A program made the position numbers and the translations under genes. Positions 58,233-64,000 of a stretch of DNA of 64,000 bases are shown here, one piece after another. The stretch covers positions 108,071,309 to 108,135,308 of the forward strand of contig OY987298.1 of the NCBI GenBank assembly GCA_963920635.1, read 5' to 3'. Source of the DNA: Pseudeuparius sepicola (Eukaryota > Arthropoda > Insecta > Coleoptera > Anthribidae). The first letter of the stretch is position 1; each line of letters begins with the position of its first letter. The notes below the pieces were generated by a model. The model made no database searches. It saw only the letters and a list, made by a program, of their open reading frames with translations, and was not told the origin of the DNA.

Positions 58233-59689
58233 CAGGGTGACCGTATTTCGAGTCTGTGCATGGGAATCTTGGTTATCTTAAGAGATACGAGGTCAGTTGA
58301 ATTGGGGCAAAGTTGCGGAATTTGATGCCGAGCAACATGGTAAAAAAAATTTTGGCTGGCTCTTCTCGTTTTGAAAATAATGCGAAAAAAACTGAAAATT
58401 GTCGTTTTCGTTATTATCTTTTGAAGCGAAAACGAATGACGCTGGACATTTCTAAGTTAAACATTATTAAGGCACTTTTTTACAAGGAATCTGAATATAA
58501 TATTATTTTTCTTATGGGCGCCATATTGAATTTTTTCATTTTTGAAAAGAGGATTTTTTTCTGGTTAAATTGATATGTCACACATTATGCTTTACTTTGT
58601 TTTTATTGCCGTAATATCAAATTAATCATTTTTGCATAGAGTGCCTTGGAAATGTAAGCCCCATAATGTTTGACGTTTTTGCATAGTGCCTTGGAAACAT
58701 AAGCCTAGTTACCCATTGTGGCGAAGTGTGCTTTGGAATATTGTTTAACGGTTCAGTAAAAATTCAGTTGATGTTAAATTTATTGATTAAACATAAACGT
58801 ACCTCGAGGACAAAAGTATGATCTAAGACCTTGCCTATTTATTCGCCATTTCAAAGTCAAACTGGAAACACACAGAACAACAAAAACCTAGACAATCCTA
58901 TTTTACAATAAAAATGTTCAATTTGTCCTCCTTTTTCCTTAAGGCACAATGCAGCACGTTTCTTTAAATTGTTTATGGCTCGTCCAATATCCCTTCGACA
59001 TCATTTATATTTGAGGAATAATACACTTGAATCATGTCACGCTTTTCTTCATGTGAAAATGACATTTTTTCAGTAAAATAAAGTATCCGGGACATTTAAA
59101 ATTGTACTAAACTATCAAACGATATGGGGCTTATGTTTACAAGGCATTCTATGCGGAAATGTCAAACATTATGGGGCTTATGTTTTCAAGGCACTCTATC
59201 CAAAAACGTCAAACATTATGGGGCTTACGTTTCCAAGGCATTCTATGCAAAAACGGTTAATTTGATATTACGGCAAGAAAAACAAAGTAAAGCATAATGT
59301 GCGACATATCATTTTAACCAGAAAAAAATCCTCTTTTCAAAAATGCGAAAATCCAATATGGCGCCCATAAGAAAAATAAAAGTTGATCGTCATATCTTTG
59401 TCCAGGAAGGCGAGAAAAAAAAACGAGAGGTCATATTTAGATTCCCTGTAAAAAAGTGCCTTAATAATGTATAACTTAGAAATGTCCAGCGCCATTCGTT
59501 TTCGTTTAAAAAATAAAAACAACAATTTTCAGTTTTTTCGCATTATTTTCAAAACGAGAAGGGCCAGCCAAAAATTTTTTTACCATGTTACTCGGCGTCA
59601 AATTTCGCAACTTTGCTCCAATTTAACCGACCTCGTATCTCTAAGATAAGCAAGATCCCCATGCAAAGACTCGAAATACGGTCACCCTG
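58233..59689. mobile_element. 1.46-kb mariner-like foldback with deleted transposase
   Basis: CAGGGTGACCGTATTTCGAG and its inverse end at 58233 and 59689, TA on both sides. The arms are about 450-500 bases. The unpaired centre (58715-59105) contains a shortened transposase relic. Smaller repeats of GGGGCTTATGTTT occur at 59126-59240. A half copy is at 17424. Confidence 0.9.
58880..59065 (-). pseudogene. Internally deleted mariner transposase
   Basis: The minus strand starts at ATG 59065 with MSFSHEEKRDMIQVYYSSN, the start of the first DNA-binding helix of mariner transposases. It reaches a stop after about 30 codons. Immediately after, in the next frame, it reads AINNLKKRAALCLKEKGGQI then EHFY, the usual C-terminal end. 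The whole catalytic region is missing between them. This is the structure expected of a non-autonomous copy made by internal deletion. Confidence 0.7.
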
Positions 59690-60165
59690 TATATTATATT
59701 TATTATTAAAACCAGTGTGAGAAAAATCGGTCCATCGGGAGAGGAGTTATAAACAATAATAGAAAGCGTAATTTTCATAATTTTCCCTTATTTTTTCGAT
59801 ATGCTCAAATTAAATAAAAAGATTACTGAGAAAAGAACAAAAGCGTAGTCTTAAATTGTAGAGAAAGGCCCGTTGTATTGACTTATGCGTTATTCCAACA
59901 TATATTGGCTTAAAAAATAGCCCAAAGAAAGGAAAATTTTCAAGTAAGGCTACAATCTTGAAATTCATACACTTCAGTCTTTTTTTTTTCAATAGCCCGT
60001 TCTTTCTTCAAGCAACGGTGCAACCGAGGATGGTTGGTAAATAAAAAAAATTATGGGCAAAAGAACGAAGGCATAAATACTACAGCATAACAATGATGAA
60101 AACGACGCTTTCTATTCTTGAGAATAGCTCCGCCCCCCGATTTTTCTCGCAGTGGTCTTAAAATG

Positions 60166-61514
60166 TATATAAAGGACCATTGTATATACTCGTACTTTTT
60201 GCATCGGTTGCATCATTCAGATATGTTCTCTTCAAAAAGAATTAGGCCAAACAAAGGGCTAAATTTAAACATCGCCGCCATGTTGCATTTTAAAAAATCG
60301 GCCATTTTAAAGTTTTCCGTTAATAGCAACGGTGCCTCTTTTTTATAATCAGTTGATAACCAAAAAAAAATTGTAAAAACAAAACAGTGCAAAATTTTTC
60401 GGCCCACCCGGAATATTTTTATTTCACCCTCTTTTCTGATCTGTACACGTATAAATTCAGTGTCAGTCTACAATGGTTGCACTGCACTTCGGAAAAAGTT
60501 AAGTCTTTACTCCGATTTAACATGGAACAAGTTAATTATGGAAAAGGAGAATAATAAAATCATTTTCATAATGTTTGAAGTATTTTTTAGTTTTTATAGA
60601 TATAGGTGTTTTTTTTTTTCAAATAAAGTTAATAGGCTTAATAAATTACTACGAAAAATCTTGCAACGACGCTCATACGTTTTAGTTTTTTATGTGCGTT
60701 CTTTCTATTGCTCAAGATCGAGTACTTGTATGTAGTCAAATACAGCCCAGCTCTTCGCGTTAATCATGACAAATAAGTTCATTCTCAATACTTTATTTTA
60801 CAAGAAACGAAAAACTGTATGTACCTACTAACTATAGCTAATATTGGTATTATTGGGTCCGTGTTCTGCGAACAACGAGAGCATTTACCCGGACTCCTGC
60901 TGGAATCAGAATTCGAAGTAAATAATTGTTTTATAACAAACTTTAAGGAACTGTTAAGGACAGAACAAACTTGGGCGCTTAGGACATCAAGGTGTGGCTG
61001 TGTCCCGCATCCTAATTAGGAACGGGAAGGCCGCCCTGTACAAAAGGACACTGGCTGCATGCTGATCAGCCTGGACGGCGCGTAATTCGAAAAAACGCCG
61101 GCGAAGCCGAATCACTTATTTATGGCGGAGTCCGATACACGTTAGGTTGTTAAATATTAATTAGTTCGAGGAAGAATTGGATAACATAGGCAACGCAGTA
61201 TTTTATAGGCTATCTCGGTCGGTATGCGGAGTATATAGAGTAAACCCCTAGCTACAGTGTGGGTATCCCCCTCTGGCTAACTGCGTAAGCCGGTCGATTT
61301 ACTTTGGTACGATAACGCCAAAAGAATCGCCCTGTATATATATTAATATCGTGGATCATGTCCAATATAAAAAAATGTTTTTATAAAAAAAAAATCCACC
61401 GGTAATTAACATTGACATGTTAATTACTTATTGTTAACAATGAGCTTCTACAGTAGGCAACGAATGAAGGCATTTAAAAGTGGAAGCACAGAATAAATAG
61501 CTTGCAACAGAAGC
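60166..61514. other. Unassigned stretch
   Basis: Short frames only. An isolated element end, AATCGCCCTGTATA, lies at about 61325. No gene recognised. Confidence 0.35.
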
Positions 61515-61722
61515 CTCCTTACGGACATGTGTCAAAAATAAGCGAGTCTCCATTTAAATTTACAGAAACACAGACAGTATCTATTTTAAGCATACATTTG
61601 GTTCTAATACAATCTCTTTGCTATGTAGATTAACGTAAAATCAAATAAAATGCACATTTTTCATGTATTTAGAAGAGATTTTTCTAAAAAGCGAGTCTCC
61701 TTTTGACACATGTCGCTAAGGA
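61515..61722. mobile_element. 208-bp MITE, complete copy
   Basis: CCTCCTTACGGACATGTGTC at the left and, in reverse, TTCCTTAGCGACATGTGTCA at the right. The inverted repeats extend through AAGCGAGTCTCC, about 33 bases. It matches the truncated copy at 25534-25700. Confidence 0.85.
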
Positions 61723-62588
61723 ATTATCTGTATTACTTGTTAGTCTGTGGTGGAAGCTTACTATAGTTGGCAGTTTGTACAAGAATAGATGATATTCATA
61801 TCGTAATCGTACGAAAGTTAAAAACAACGCCATAGGGCGAGTGCTCAATCGTTCGAGGGCGATATGGACATTCCACTGGAGTTTTACAGTGCATTATTTC
61901 TAAGATGTAATAGCTGCCAAGTTAGATACTTAGATGATAAAAGGTGAAAATAATGTGACAGATCACACTGACGTTTTGGAATAAAAAATTCGAGGGTTGC
62001 TTGATTGTTTCCCACGTCAACACTTGCCGGAAAAATCTTAACTGTGATTAGTTGATTTAAATCTCATATCCTATCTAGGATGGATATGAAATTATATCCG
62101 TTCAATTAAATATGATTGCAAAGAAAACGGCTAATATCCACGTTGGAGTAAAACAATATTTTTCATTTGTTAGTAAATGTGCTGCAGTAAAAATAAATGT
62201 TGTGTTTGCAAAGGTGGGAAGATACATTGTTTGCCTGTTAGATCTTGTGGTTTCCGTAAGGTACTTAATGAAAAATTGTGATTTTTAATGTAACTTATAC
62301 TTTTACTACTTGATATTAAAGTGTCTTGAGCATTCTACTACAACTTCATTTTTATTTTCTGGAAAATCGGTGCTTTTAATAACAACTGCATAAGTTAAAG
62401 AGATTATAACAGCGGGAATCAGGAAATATTGAAGGCTAACCCAGCTTCTTAGACTATCACACTTTAGCACACATTTGGATTGACCCTGGCGGTGAGCGCA
62501 TACTATACCGGCACCGATTGCATTATGTTATTATTTCATCTGTTCATCATTTCAATCTGTTGAAATAGCAGGAACACAATGTAAACAA
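61723..62588. other. Unassigned stretch
   Basis: No gene or clear repeat recognised. Confidence 0.35.
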
Positions 62589-62770
62589 GCGTTGACTGAC
62601 GTGTTCATAAGACTTCTCACGGCTATAGCTTCATATTCTGAAAAGTAGATGGCGCCTATGGTCAACAATGTATTTTACATTGTATTTTGACTCCGGGAAG
62701 CGCTTGGTGACCCAGAGAACTGTCAAACATGACAGCCGTTAGCAGTCTTTATTAATACGTCAGTCAACGA
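62589..62770. mobile_element. About 180-bp MITE
   Basis: GCGTTGACTGACGT and ACGTCAGTCAACG are inverted ends. The inner sequences AAGACTTCTCACGGCT and AGCCGTTAGCAGTCTT also pair. Confidence 0.7.
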
Positions 62771-62989
62771 AACAAGCCTAATGTTTATATCTCAGAAGCC
62801 ATATTGGATTTTGAATGACAGCGCAATGGACAGACATATATTCTTGAAAATTATGTATACATTACCTTTTCATATAAGCTGGTCTCCTTACATTCCTAAA
62901 ACTCTAATTATTGTTTAACTTATTTAGATCGAAACATATGATTCCATGGCAGCGACTTAAAGAGACAGCGATTGCGGATGAATGGCTTT

Positions 62990-63440
62990 TCTCAATCAAC
63001 AACCACTAATGGCTAATAATAGTTGCCGCGTCGGAGTCTCATTTCGTCCCGAAATTAATCCATATACGTAACGCCGAGCCGCTTCGGCGATAATCCCAGT
63101 CCAAATAAAAGCGAGTCCCCCAAGTCCAGGTGAAACCGAATCTCCCCCTCAATTTGCTAATGACCTAATGACGCGAGGTCATCCCCTCGGCCGGGACGGA
63201 AGAATCTACGGGGCCTCGTTGGTCGGAGGGGCGGCCGCGGCGGGCGCGACAGAGAGGGCGAAGCCGCAATGTAACTATCTTCCATTCGGCGAATGGCTGC
63301 TACAGTGCAGAATGTAGATCAATAGCGTGGGTCCAGCGGGGAGAGGGAGAGCAGCTCCTGGCAGTGGCTCTTTCTCTGCTTGTACCCAACGTCCCAACGC
63401 AGTGTGCGAGAACAGGTGTGCCGGCTTGTATATACGAATC
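62990..63440. promoter_or_regulatory. Candidate cis-regulatory or promoter block
   Basis: A GC-elevated block without repeats seen elsewhere in the window. It contains homeodomain-like sites (GAAATTAATCC, GATAATCCCAG, TTGCTAATGACCTAATGAC), a GGTCAT half-site, GCCGAGCCGCTTCGGCGA with dyad symmetry, and a GC-rich stretch (63226-63255). No open frame. The role is inferred from composition and motif density only. Confidence 0.35.
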
Positions 63441-64000
63441 TAATCGATGCAAAAAGTATAACCCCTAGCCTTGTTTATGGATACTCTAGTTATCCAACGT
63501 CTGACAATGACATAAGGATATGACAGAAATACAGTAGACACAGGGAACAGATTTTGCAAAAAAAAATAAAGTTGTCCAACTGTTTTTGGCAGATTATATT
63601 AGTAGAAAATTAGTAGGCAATGACTGGGCCACTTTAATTTTTGGCGCCATCTGTTGCTTGTATCCAATATTGCTCTCGTATCTGTGTCTGACATTGGCTA
63701 ACTATAGGGATTCCATAGTTTGTTAGTTAAATGCCTGATAAGCATATAAGGACATGATAAGACATTCAATAGTACAAAGGACATATTTTACAAAAAAAAA
63801 TGTGGGCTGCGGTAGCAACGTCGTAGCGTTTCAAATAATTTTGACTGCATATTTTGTCTACAAAACAAGAGCGCTGGGTAAATTATACGGTATTGCCCCT
63901 TGATCCCTTTAATGTGCGATTCATATTATTGTCCTACACTCACTGGGATTACTACGGTTTTGCGAATGCTATCCTAGTTCTATGGGGAAAAGTCGGCCAT
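63441..64000. repeat. Stretch with a diverged direct repeat
   Basis: GACATAAGGATATGACA..GCAAAAAAAAATAAAG (63508-63572) and GCATATAAGGACATGATA..ACAAAAAAAAATGTGG (63740-63808) are similar in order and length, about 235 bases apart. No gene. Confidence 0.45.

Larger units (their letters stand above)
58106..60165. repeat. Three copies of an AATAATAGAAAG-containing repeat around a foldback
   Basis: A unit with GAAAATCTGTCCATCGGAGA and CAATAATAGAAAG is at 58106-58225. A direct copy is at 59706-59790. An inverted, GC-altered copy is at 60058-60165, with TGTTATGCTG shared. The CAGGGTGACCG element (58233-59689) sits between the first two. Confidence 0.7.

Overview
The window is intron-containing, AT-rich arthropod DNA. 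It is almost certainly insect: two spliced GH18 chitinase genes of the type that lacks a chitin-binding domain, a semaphorin-like first exon, and mariner, BEL/Pao, Copia and Penelope remains. Tandem chitinases with no chitin-binding domain are typical of beetle gut (group IV) chitinases, so a beetle is my best guess, but the species is not identified. All similarities were found by eye.

Layout. 0-9.9 kb is nearly all repeats: foldback elements beginning CAGGG next to TA, a Penelope-like palindrome, a (TA)n tract and a 3.5-kb element with a GC-rich core. 10.0-11.85 kb holds a decayed chitinase locus: a promoter-like relic, a field of alternating GGCAGACGG motifs and a broken catalytic exon. 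12.5-13.4 kb is a Copia relic. 16.2-18.0 kb carries tandem and dispersed repeats. 18.3-21.1 kb is a degraded BEL/Pao retrotransposon with a tRNA-Tyr-type primer site. 21.3-22.7 kb is a long near-perfect palindrome. 23.8-28.7 kb contains the two chitinase genes in the same orientation; the second is complete (388 residues, 7 exons), while the first lacks a visible signal-peptide exon. 34.46-34.57 kb (minus strand) is an intact signal-peptide exon resembling semaphorin-1A, in a GC-rich island, with two decayed copies at 31.2 and 29.4 kb. 35.6-36.9 kb is a Penelope-like relic with a GIY-YIG endonuclease domain. 38-62 kb is mainly foldback elements, several nested, plus one mariner transposase relic (54.1-54.9 kb) and one internally deleted copy (58.9-59.1 kb). 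63.0-63.4 kb is GC-rich, non-repetitive DNA that may be regulatory.

How it fits together. The only genes likely to be active are the two secreted chitinases and the first exon of the semaphorin-like gene, whose remaining exons would lie beyond the low-coordinate edge or in a very long first intron. The rest is mostly transposon sediment. Because the foldback elements share TA flanks and CAGGGTG-like ends, and two of them contain mariner transposase fragments, I infer that most are non-autonomous mariner derivatives. The chitinase array shows birth and death in one view: a dead copy, a copy with an uncertain 5' end, an intact copy, and a patch of apparent gene conversion between the two good copies.
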